In this document: positions 54,042 to 61,633 of the stretch, piece by piece
Numbering within the stretch: the first letter of the stretch is position 1
Layout of the letters: every line of letters begins with the position of its first letter
NCBI GenBank assembly: GCA_964473485.1
Contig: CAYYPH010000005.1
Location: 101,784-165,783 of the forward strand
Reading direction: 5' to 3'
Length of the DNA stretch: 64,000 nt
Source: CAIVAT01 sp964473485
GTDB taxonomy: Bacteria; Bacteroidota; Bacteroidia; Bacteroidales; FEN-979
Position numbers and translations under genes: made by a program
The notes under the pieces: generated by a model
Told to the model about the DNA's origin: nothing
The model's database searches: none
What the model saw: the letters and a program-made list of their open reading frames with translations, nothing else

Positions 54042-54134
54042 GGTTTTCCAGTTTGAATTAAACAATCACCTTATTGCCAGCCGGGGTTATTTTATCCGGT
54101 AACCTGATGTGTGCTGCTGAACCAGGGAGAAGGT

Positions 54135-54929
54135 TCATACGGCAATGTCCCCTTTGATGTGTGGATGTGCCTGGTATTCAACCAGGTTAAAATGATGGAA
54201 TTGAAAATCGTCGATATTGGTAACTGTCGGATCAATCAGCATTCTGGGCTGAGGGTAGGGTTCACGGGTCAACTGAAGCTTAACCTGGTCAAGGTGATTG
54301 AGGTAGATATGGGCATCACCGAGGGTGTGGACGAACTCTCCCGGTTTGAGTCCTGTTGCCTGTGCGACCATCAGGGTCAGCAGCGCATACGAAGCGATAT
54401 TAAACGGAACACCGAGAAAGATGTCGCAACTGCGCTGGTACATCTGGCATGACAACTCACCGTCGGCCACATAAAACTGGAACAGCAGATGACAGGGCGG
54501 TAATGCCATCCGGTCGAGATCTGACACATTCCAGGCACTGACAATATGCCTTCGCGAATCAGGATTATTCCGTATCGCACTGATCACCCCCGCAAGCTGA
54601 TCAGTATGCGAACCGTTGTATCCGGGCCAGGAGCGCCACTGGTAGCCATAGACCGGACCGAGTTCGCCATCCGGATCTGCCCATTCATCCCATATAGTCA
54701 CCTTGTTGTCATGCAGGTATTTCAAATTGGTAGATCCTTTGATAAACCAAAGCAATTCGTGAATTATTGACCGTAGATGCAGTTTCTTGGTAGTGAGCAA
54801 AGGGAAGCGATTCCTCAGATCAAATCGCATCTGGTAGCCGAAAACACTGATGGTGCCGGTTCCGGTGCGATCGGTCTTGGTTGTACCATTTTTTAACACA
54901 TAGTCAAGAAGATCAAGATATTGGCGCAT
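54135..54929 (-). CDS. thyA: thymidylate synthase ThyA
   Basis: Converts dUMP to dTMP with methylene-THF. The 264-residue protein matches E. coli ThyA length and has DRTGTGTISVFGYQMRFDL, ELLWFIKGSTNLKYLHDN, the active-site Cys146 in LPPCHLLFQFYV, QRSCDIFLGVPFNIASYALL and HLGD-type LGDAHIYLNHL. Located between the nucleoside transporter gene and folA on the same strand. Confidence 0.97.
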   Translation of the reverse strand: MRQYLDLLDYVLKNGTTKTDRTGTGTISVFGYQMRFDLRNRFPLLTTKKLHLRSIIHELLWFIKGSTNLKYLHDNKVTIWDEWADPDGELGPVYGYQWRSWPGYNGSHTDQLAGVISAIRNNPDSRRHIVSAWNVSDLDRMALPPCHLLFQFYVADGELSCQMYQRSCDIFLGVPFNIASYALLTLMVAQATGLKPGEFVHTLGDAHIYLNHLDQVKLQLTREPYPQPRMLIDPTVTNIDDFQFHHFNLVEYQAHPHIKGDIAV

Positions 54930-54979
54930 GAAAAAAGGTCGTGGTTTGTATTATAGTTTTACTGTTACGTTTGAAAAGA

Positions 54980-56236
54980 TCAGGAAGCGGAGTCGATGCA
55001 AAAAGACTTCGGGTTGTGTTTATGTTTGAAAAGGACCATGAAGAGGATGGCCACGACCAGGGAATATCCGGCGAAAGCCAGCCATATGCCTTGCCAGTCG
55101 AAGCTTCCGTTATCCAGAATAAAATATTTATCAATGACGATTCCGCTGATCCTGCTTCCCAGAAATGCCCCGAAACCATTGGTCATAACCATGAACAGTC
55201 CCTGTGCGCTGGCCCTGATTGCCGGCTCGCTCTGAGTCTCAACATAGAGTGACCCTGAAATGTTGAAAAAATCGAACGCCAGGCCGTAAATGATACAGGA
55301 AAGAATGATCATCCATAATCCACCTGCGGGATCTCCATAGGCGAACAGTCCAAACCTCAGCACCCAGGCGATCATGCTGAACATCATCACCTTTTTTATG
55401 CCGAATTTCCTGAGAAAAAAAGGAATGGTCAGGATAAAGAGTGTTTCGGATATCTGGCTGATCGACATGATGATGGCCGGGTATTTGACGGCCACGAGAT
55501 CGCGGAATTTCTCAACTTCGGCAAAATCATGCAGGAAAGTATCCCCGTATGCGTTGGTCAACTGCAAAGCAGCGCCAAGCAACATGGCAAAAATAAAGAA
55601 CACAGCCATCCGGTATTGCTTAAACAGGGAGAATGCATGGAGGCCCAGAGCGTTGAACAAGTCGCGGTTCTGCGTTTTTCCAAGGGGTGGGCATTTGGGC
55701 AGTGTGAAGGCGTATAACCCCAGCACAAAAGAGGCAACGGAGGCAACATAAAACTGGGCCGCAGACTTTTCGAGATTGGTAAGGCTGACCGTCCATAATG
55801 CGACAATAAAACCAATGGTTCCCCAAACCCTAATGGGTGGGTATTCACGGATGATATCCATCCCGCTGCCTTTCAGGGTCGAATAACCGACGGTGATGGC
55901 CAGGGCGATGGTCGGCATATAGAAAATCATGTTCAGCAGCATGACCCAGAACATGGTGTCGGGATCATTGACGGCAGGCACCATAAAAAGAACGATGGCA
56001 CCGCATATATGCAAGATTCCGTAAAGTTTTTCCGCATTGACATAGCGATCGGCCACCACACCCATGATGGCAGGCATAAAAAGGGATGCTATTCCCATGG
56101 TGGAGAATATGGCCCCGAACTCAGTTCCCGACCAGTTTCTTGTCTGAAACCAATAAGCTCCAATGGTCAGCAACCAGGAACCCCAGATAAAGAATTGCAG
56201 AAAATTCAGCAGGATCAATCGTAGTTTAATACCCAT
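54980..56236 (-). CDS. NupG/XapB-type nucleoside:H+ symporter (MFS)
   Basis: A 418-residue MFS permease with twelve predicted helices, starting MGIKLRLILLNFLQFFIWGSWLLTIGAYWF, typical of the nucleoside:H+ symporter family (PF03825), including the FSTMGIASLFMPAIMGVVADRYVN cytoplasmic loop and SQISETLFILTIPFFLRKFGIKKVM. Predicted to take up nucleosides, which fits its position beside thyA and folA. The C-terminus is short and Lys-rich. The gap to thyA is 50 bases. Confidence 0.9.
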   Translation of the reverse strand: MGIKLRLILLNFLQFFIWGSWLLTIGAYWFQTRNWSGTEFGAIFSTMGIASLFMPAIMGVVADRYVNAEKLYGILHICGAIVLFMVPAVNDPDTMFWVMLLNMIFYMPTIALAITVGYSTLKGSGMDIIREYPPIRVWGTIGFIVALWTVSLTNLEKSAAQFYVASVASFVLGLYAFTLPKCPPLGKTQNRDLFNALGLHAFSLFKQYRMAVFFIFAMLLGAALQLTNAYGDTFLHDFAEVEKFRDLVAVKYPAIIMSISQISETLFILTIPFFLRKFGIKKVMMFSMIAWVLRFGLFAYGDPAGGLWMIILSCIIYGLAFDFFNISGSLYVETQSEPAIRASAQGLFMVMTNGFGAFLGSRISGIVIDKYFILDNGSFDWQGIWLAFAGYSLVVAILFMVLFKHKHNPKSFCIDSAS

Positions 56237-56274
56237 AAGGCATCATTAAGAGTGTATAAACAAGTTTGAAATTA

Positions 56275-56859
56275 CTATTTGCGACGGTTAATCTCGTCCC
56301 TGATCTTCGATGCTTTCTCATATTCCTCGTTTTCAACAGCACGCTGGAGCATCTCCTTCAGTTCAGACAAAGAGGCGCTTGAAACAGACGGATCGGTAAT
56401 TTGTTCATCTTCCTCAACGGTGGTTTCATTCTTAGGCAAATCACCATCTTCTTCAATCAAGATACCGGCATCGGCCAGAATGTTTTCATAGGTATAAACC
56501 GGACAGTTAAATCTCAATGCAAGGGCAATGGCGTCGGAAGTGCGCGAATCGATCTCCTGATCCAGGTTACCATCATTACATATCAACTGGGCATAAAACA
56601 CACCTTCACTGAATTTATGAATGATCACCTCGGTGAGATCGATATGGAAGGCATCGGCAAAAGATTTAAAGAGATCATGGGTAAGCGGTCGCGGGGTCTT
56701 TATTTTTTCCAGTTCGATCGCAATGGCCTGTGCTTCAAAACCGCCGATGATGATCGGAAGTCTTCGTTTTCCCCCCCTCTCTCCAAGAATCAGGGCATAT
56801 GCGCCACTCTGCGATTGACTATAGGACATCCCGATGATATCCAGTCTGATTTTTTCCAT
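56275..56859 (-). CDS. DUF151 bifunctional nuclease domain protein with UVR motif
   Basis: A 194-residue protein. Residues 1-130 are the bifunctional nuclease/DUF151 domain (LDIIGMSYSQSQSGAYALILGE, RRLPIIIGGFEAQAIA, TPRPLTHDLF and RTSDAIALALRF). An acidic Glu/Asp/Thr linker (about 135-160) follows, then a UvrB/UvrC-type UVR helix pair (about 163-194, LKEMLQRAVENEEYEKASKIRDEIN). In plants and Thermotoga relatives the DUF151 domain has nuclease or stress functions. It is the first gene of the nucleotide cluster and has a near-perfect promoter. Confidence 0.9.
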   Translation of the reverse strand: MEKIRLDIIGMSYSQSQSGAYALILGERGGKRRLPIIIGGFEAQAIAIELEKIKTPRPLTHDLFKSFADAFHIDLTEVIIHKFSEGVFYAQLICNDGNLDQEIDSRTSDAIALALRFNCPVYTYENILADAGILIEEDGDLPKNETTVEEDEQITDPSVSSASLSELKEMLQRAVENEEYEKASKIRDEINRRK

Positions 56860-56884
56860 TTTCTGAACTGCAAATTCGCCATCA

Positions 56885-56915
56885 CAAACTTAGAGATTTT
56901 TCGGCTTGCCGCAAA
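56885..56915 (-). promoter_or_regulatory. promoter of DUF151-nupG-thyA-folA cluster
   Basis: Minus strand: TTTG at 56912-56915, exactly 19 bases, then TAAGTTTG at 56885-56892. Full Bacteroidota consensus, 25 bases before the DUF151 ATG. Confidence 0.8.
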
Positions 56916-56953
56916 ACAAATACGAAATTTCTGTGTTTTGTCGAATTTCTTTT

Positions 56954-56961
56954 TATTTTTG
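56954..56961 (+). promoter_or_regulatory. membrane pyrophosphatase -7 box (TATTTTTG)
   Basis: Perfect TAnnTTTG, 24 bases before the ATG at 56986; a TTTG lies 13 bases upstream (56937-56940), closer than usual. Confidence 0.55.
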
Positions 56962-56985
56962 TAAACAGCACAAATAACTAAATAC

Positions 56986-59430
56986 ATGCATATGAAACGA
57001 ACAATTACCCTTTTTTCCGCATTGCTGTGGCCATTTTTTTCCTCGGCCAGTGAAGCCGACCTGAAGATCCCTGATCTCACCACGCAGCAAAACCATCTGT
57101 TGCTTTTTGGTTTTATCATCTGCCTGCTTGGGATGCTGTTTGGACTCTATCAATTCCAACAGGTAAAAAAACTCAAGGCCCATCAATCGATGCTCGATGT
57201 TGCCAGGGTCATCTTCGAAACCTGTAAGACATACCTGATACAGCAAGGGAAGTTTCTGTTTGTTTTGTTTGTGATTATCGGTCTTTGCATTGCCTTTTAT
57301 TTCGGTTACCTCTCGCACAATTCCATCGGGGGAGTATTGCTGATACTCGCGTGGACTGTCATCGGGATTCTTGGTTCATACGGTGTGGCATGGTTCGGAA
57401 TCCGGATGAACACGCTGGCCAACAGCCGGATGGCCTTTGCTTCGCTAGAAAGGAAACCGCTGAAATTGCTGAACATTCCCCTCGATGCCGGAATGAGCAT
57501 TGGTGTCATGCTGATCTGTGTTGAGTTGATCATGATGCTAATCATCCTGCTTTTTGTCCCCCGTGAACTTGCAGGTGCCAGTTTCATTGGGTTTGCCATT
57601 GGTGAATCGCTGGGCGCCAGCGCGCTGCGCATTGCCGGTGGTATTTTCACGAAGATCGCTGATATCGGGTCCGACCTTATGAAGGTGGTTTTCAAAATTA
57701 AAGAGGATGACCCCAGGAATCCAGGTGTAATTGCCGACTGTACTGGCGACAATGCGGGTGACAGCGTTGGGCCGACGGCCGACGGTTTCGAAACTTACGG
57801 GGTTACCGGTGTTGCATTAATCAGTTTCATCGTCCTGGCAGTTGGCTTCCTGCCGGGTATGGACGAAGCTACCCGGCTCATGTACCAGACCATCCTGCTT
57901 ACCTGGATATTTGTCATGAGAATCCTGATGGTCATCACATCCATTGCTGCATTTTACATCAATAAGTTTTTCAGCAAGCTGATTTATGGCAATCAAGCAG
58001 ATTTTGATTTTGAAAAACCGTTGACGAACCTTGTCTGGATCACTTCAATTTTATCGATCATTGTCACTTTTCTGGCTAGTTACTGGCAACTTGGTGACCT
58101 CCCTAACAACCTGTGGCTCACCCTTTCGATCATCATCAGTTGCGGAACACTCGGTGCAGCGCTGATCCCTGAATTTACCAAAATATTCACCAGCCCGAAA
58201 TCAAAACATGTCAATGAGGTAGTGCAAGCTTCACGCGAAGGTGGCGCCTCGCTCAACATTCTCTCGGGCCTGGTGGCAGGAAATTTCAGCGCCTTCTGGC
58301 AAGGAATGGTCTTCCTGGTTCTGATGTTCATTGCTTATTATGCCAGCAATTTCGGCCTCGATGCCTTCATGATCTATCCATCCATCTTTGCTTTTGGACT
58401 TGTGGCTTTCGGATTTTTGGGAATGGGTCCTGTAACCATAGCCGTCGACAGTTATGGCCCCGTCACCGACAACGCTCAATCAGTCTATGAGCTTTCACTG
58501 ATCGAAGAAAACAAGGAAGTGGCGTCAAAAGAGATTGAAAAAGAATTCGGTTTCAAACCCGATTTCGAGAAAGCCAAGCACTACCTGGAAGCTAATGATG
58601 GAGCCGGAAATACATTCAAGGCCACTGCCAAACCTGTTCTGATCGGTACCGCGGTGGTTGGTGCCACAACGATGATCTTCTCACTGATTCTTGTGATAAA
58701 CAACCACTTCGGTATTCAGCCGGAACAGATCCTGAATATTTTAAATCCTTATACAATCTTTGGATTTTTAATCGGAGGGGCAGTCATTTACTGGTTCACA
58801 GGCGCTTCCATCCAGGCTGTGACTACAGGTGCTTACAGGGCCGTTGAATATATCAAGAAGAACATAAGGCTCGACGAGGATGCTGATAAAAAAGCCTCTG
58901 TTGAAACTTCGAAGGAGGTGGTGAAGATATGCACCCAGTATGCCCAGACCGGGATGTTCAACATTTTTATCGCCATTTTCTCCTTTTCTATCGGTATTGC
59001 ATTTCTTTCTGGTTATCAGGACACTGCCTTTGCTGAACATACCCCACTCAGGTACGCAGCCGCTTCATTTTTTGTTGCATACCTTGTTGCCATCGCCTTC
59101 TTCGGACTCTTCCAGGCTGTTTTCATGGCCAATGCCGGGGGTGCATGGGATAATGCGAAAAAGGTTGTTGAGGTCGACCTGAAAGAAAAAGGAACCGATC
59201 TTCATGCAGCTACCGTAGTCGGAGACACTGTTGGGGACCCATTCAAGGATACTTCGTCAGTTGCTCTTAATCCCATTATTAAATTCACCACGCTTTTCGG
59301 TTTGCTTGCAATGGAGATTGCCATTTCTGACAGCTTTTATTCCATTGCACCCTATATCGGCATTTTGTTCCTGGCCATCGCGCTCTATTTTGTTTACCGC
59401 AGCTTCTTTATGATGCGGATCAGGAAATAA
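56986..59430 (+). CDS. hppA: membrane-bound ion-translocating pyrophosphatase, divergent subgroup
   Basis: Uses PPi hydrolysis to pump H+ or Na+ across the inner membrane. The 814-residue protein has about 16 helices. The PPi/Mg site region reads KIADIGSDLMKVVFKI (canonical mPPases have Ala-Asp-Val-Gly-Ala-Asp-Leu-Val-Gly-Lys), followed by EDDPRNPGVIADCTGDNAGD and the C-terminal VVGDTVGDPFKDTSS. Lys545 in GNTFKAT occupies the position where K+-independent mPPases have Lys and K+-dependent ones Ala, so K+ independence is predicted. An N-terminal signal-like segment (MKRTITLFSALLWPFFSSASEA) precedes TM1. It is longer than the usual 660-760 residues. Ion choice (H+ versus Na+) is not settled by eye. 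Confidence 0.92.
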   Translation: MHMKRTITLFSALLWPFFSSASEADLKIPDLTTQQNHLLLFGFIICLLGMLFGLYQFQQVKKLKAHQSMLDVARVIFETCKTYLIQQGKFLFVLFVIIGLCIAFYFGYLSHNSIGGVLLILAWTVIGILGSYGVAWFGIRMNTLANSRMAFASLERKPLKLLNIPLDAGMSIGVMLICVELIMMLIILLFVPRELAGASFIGFAIGESLGASALRIAGGIFTKIADIGSDLMKVVFKIKEDDPRNPGVIADCTGDNAGDSVGPTADGFETYGVTGVALISFIVLAVGFLPGMDEATRLMYQTILLTWIFVMRILMVITSIAAFYINKFFSKLIYGNQADFDFEKPLTNLVWITSILSIIVTFLASYWQLGDLPNNLWLTLSIIISCGTLGAALIPEFTKIFTSPKSKHVNEVVQASREGGASLNILSGLVAGNFSAFWQGMVFLVLMFIAYYASNFGLDAFMIYPSIFAFGLVAFGFLGMGPVTIAVDSYGPVTDNAQSVYELSLIEENKEVASKEIEKEFGFKPDFEKAKHYLEANDGAGNTFKATAKPVLIGTAVVGATTMIFSLILVINNHFGIQPEQILNILNPYTIFGFLIGGAVIYWFTGASIQAVTTGAYRAVEYIKKNIRLDEDADKKASVETSKEVVKICTQYAQTGMFNIFIAIFSFSIGIAFLSGYQDTAFAEHTPLRYAAASFFVAYLVAIAFFGLFQAVFMANAGGAWDNAKKVVEVDLKEKGTDLHAATVVGDTVGDPFKDTSSVALNPIIKFTTLFGLLAMEIAISDSFYSIAPYIGILFLAIALYFVYRSFFMMRIRK

Positions 59431-59456
59431 CCATCGAAGCAGTAACGCATTGCATC

Positions 59457-59490
59457 AAGGCTGTTCATTTTTCGGACAGCCTTTTTTTTT
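59457..59490 (+). terminator. terminator after membrane pyrophosphatase gene
   Basis: AAGGCTGTTC pairs with GGACAGCCTT (one T-G pair) around a short loop, followed by eight or more T's. Confidence 0.8.
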
Positions 59491-59542
59491 CAGGCAACCA
59501 ATCCGTTGAACGGTGTTTAATACTATGGATTGAACATGAGGC

Positions 59543-60124
59543 GTGGAAGAAGAACTGATCAGAAAAGCCATCAAACGCGATATCAGCGCCATTGAGACGC
59601 TTTACGACCGGTATGCCCCTGAACTTCTGAGTACATGCTTCCGTTACACCGGTAACCGTGAAGATGCCGAGGATATCCTGCACGATGGATTCCTGAAGAT
59701 CATCCAAAACCTTGGTAATTTTTCCATTCGAAAGAACGGCTCCATCCAGGGATGGATGAAACGCATCGTCATAAATACGGCCCTCAACCACCTGCGCGAC
59801 AGTAAAAAGTTACGGGCACTACCGGAGACTGAGTTGATGGAAAACATTGCAGATGAACCTCCAGGGGAACCCGATCTGCCTGAAGATCTCTTCCATGATC
59901 TGGAACAACAGCAGATCCTGGACCTGATCTGTGAATTACCACAAGGTTACAGGACCGTTTTCAATCTATACGTGTTTGAGGACTACGGGCACAGGGAGAT
60001 TGCCGAAGCACTCAATTGCTCCGTGAACACGTCAAAATCACAGCTCTCAAAGGCACGCAACCTGCTTCGGAAGAAAATAACCTCACTGGTAAACAGTAAA
60101 ACGATATCGACCTATGCACAGTAA
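59543..60124 (+). CDS. ECF-type RNA polymerase sigma factor
   Basis: A 193-residue extracytoplasmic-function sigma factor with region 2 (AIETLYDRYAPELLSTCFRYTGNREDAEDILHDGFLKII) and region 4 (LPQGYRTVFNLYVFEDYGHREIAEALNCSVNTSKSQLSKARNLLRK), without region 3. It starts at a GTG (59543); the nearby ATG at 59536 is in another frame. The last 11 bases overlap the next gene, which is predicted to be its membrane-spanning regulator, so the two are translationally coupled. Two TTGAAC hexamers 24 bases apart (59506, 59530) precede the start and might be autoregulatory, but this is weak. Confidence 0.92.
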   Translation: MEEELIRKAIKRDISAIETLYDRYAPELLSTCFRYTGNREDAEDILHDGFLKIIQNLGNFSIRKNGSIQGWMKRIVINTALNHLRDSKKLRALPETELMENIADEPPGEPDLPEDLFHDLEQQQILDLICELPQGYRTVFNLYVFEDYGHREIAEALNCSVNTSKSQLSKARNLLRKKITSLVNSKTISTYAQ

Positions 60125-61523
60125 AAAGCACCCGATGGACGAACTCCTCAGGAAGTCGCTCGACGGCCATCGCATGGTTCCGTCGGAAGAGGCCCGGCGT
60201 CACTTCCTTGAAGAGGTCCGGAAACTGCCTGCAGGAAACAGGAGCGGAAGGAAAAGGATTTTGTTCATTTCGATCGTGTCACTCGTGGTGATATCAGCCG
60301 TACTTGTCCATTTAGCATTGAATCAGCAGGATATTACCACCCCTCGTTCGTATGAGAAAACCCCCGCTATAGACAAAACCAAAAACAACAATCCATCCGT
60401 ATCATCGCCGGATAAAAAGGAATCCGGTTCTGAAACAAACCAGCCGCCCGCCGGGAAAAAGACTGTTTCAACGACAGCATCGAATGTATCCACTGCCAGA
60501 CTCACCATGGCAACGACAAGAGAAAACCAGGGTTCCAGCACGCGGTTGACGGAATCCTCAACCAATGCAGAACCAATGGTACAGCAATTTGACTCTCCCG
60601 TTTCTTACCTGGATGTAATCAGTCACCATACGGAGATTGCTGCCGTGAATCACGACACCACAGCCGCGAAAAGACAGCCATCAGCAGCAGGTGTACCGGC
60701 CGCTCCTGTCGTTCGCACCGATTCTTTGGTCGGACCATCCGGGAATATCTCCGCCGGTTTAGCACCAGATACAAATTTCAATAAAGATCCGGATGAAAAC
60801 CCAAGACCGAAGCGGGATCATCGCACAGCGGGCAGACTGCAACTCTCGGCCGGGATCCAGTATACGCCGGAGTGGATGTTCAATACCATTGAAGGCGGAA
60901 AATTTGTAAACAATGTCGGTTTTGATGCTGTCCTGAGTTCCGGCCGGTTCAGTCTCAGGACCGGATTGGGCATATCGGTAAGCAAAGGAGTCAATGAACT
61001 CACTGTGGCTTACAATGATTACCTTGGTTCATACAATCATCTCGATTCAATGGATTTTACATGGAGCGACCCGATTCAGAACTACCTGCCCACCTTTTAC
61101 ATGACACGCACGGATGTATGGGACAGCCTGCTCAAACTGGATTACCCGAAAGTAATAAAGCAATATTTCTACCTCCAGCTACCCCTGGTGCTGGGATATG
61201 ATGTCGTGCAAACAGATAAGTTCCATCTTGGCATCAGGGTCGGACCTATCCTTTCCATCCTTCTTTCATCCAAACAAATTTCTGAAGATTATGATCCCGG
61301 TCTGAAAAAGATCATCAGCATCAACAACATTCCGCCCGAGCAGGTAAACCTGAACTGGCAGGCAATGTTTGGGGTCAACACCTCGTTCAGGACAGGCGGA
61401 AGAACCAGAATCGAGCTCGAGCCTTTTATCAGGTACTACTTCAACTCCGTTTACGAGAAGCCGGCGCAATCGATGAAGCCGTGGTCGGTCGGTTTGCGGG
61501 CTGCCTTTCTGATCGGTTGGTAA
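60114..61523 (+). CDS. predicted dual membrane-spanning anti-sigma factor (cytosolic domain-TM-linker-OM barrel)
   Basis: A 469-residue protein with four segments visible in order. Residues 1-48: soluble, Lys/Arg/Glu-rich, with an anti-sigma-like MDELLRKSLDGH start at Met8 (HPMDELLRK) and helix PSEEARRHFLEEVRKLP. Residues 49-69: one hydrophobic helix (ILFISIVSLVVISAVLVHLAL). Residues 70-239: a Ser/Thr/Pro/Asn-rich disordered linker of about 170 residues, long enough to cross the periplasm. Residues 240-469: strand-rich outer-membrane barrel of OMP_b-brl type (GRLQLSAGIQYTPEW ... YFYLQLPLVLGYDV ... LEPFIRYYFNS), ending WSVGLRAAFLIGW. The start overlaps the ECF sigma stop. This is the layout of Bacteroidota dual membrane-spanning anti-sigma (Dma) proteins; anti-sigma activity is an inference. 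Confidence 0.8.
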   Translation: MHSKKHPMDELLRKSLDGHRMVPSEEARRHFLEEVRKLPAGNRSGRKRILFISIVSLVVISAVLVHLALNQQDITTPRSYEKTPAIDKTKNNNPSVSSPDKKESGSETNQPPAGKKTVSTTASNVSTARLTMATTRENQGSSTRLTESSTNAEPMVQQFDSPVSYLDVISHHTEIAAVNHDTTAAKRQPSAAGVPAAPVVRTDSLVGPSGNISAGLAPDTNFNKDPDENPRPKRDHRTAGRLQLSAGIQYTPEWMFNTIEGGKFVNNVGFDAVLSSGRFSLRTGLGISVSKGVNELTVAYNDYLGSYNHLDSMDFTWSDPIQNYLPTFYMTRTDVWDSLLKLDYPKVIKQYFYLQLPLVLGYDVVQTDKFHLGIRVGPILSILLSSKQISEDYDPGLKKIISINNIPPEQVNLNWQAMFGVNTSFRTGGRTRIELEPFIRYYFNSVYEKPAQSMKPWSVGLRAAFLIGW

Positions 61524-61633
61524 ATATTTTGTAATATGGGGCAACCATTTCTTGCTTCCGGGTTTATATTTCAAACGACCTTCCGGAGGTTCAATCAACA
61601 AATCAAAAATCATTCATCCAAATAACAACCGTC

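Noticed and set aside
59506..59535. TTGAAC pair as an ECF autoregulatory promoter
   Set aside because: Only two hexamers with no matching downstream element; too weak without other regulon promoters to compare.
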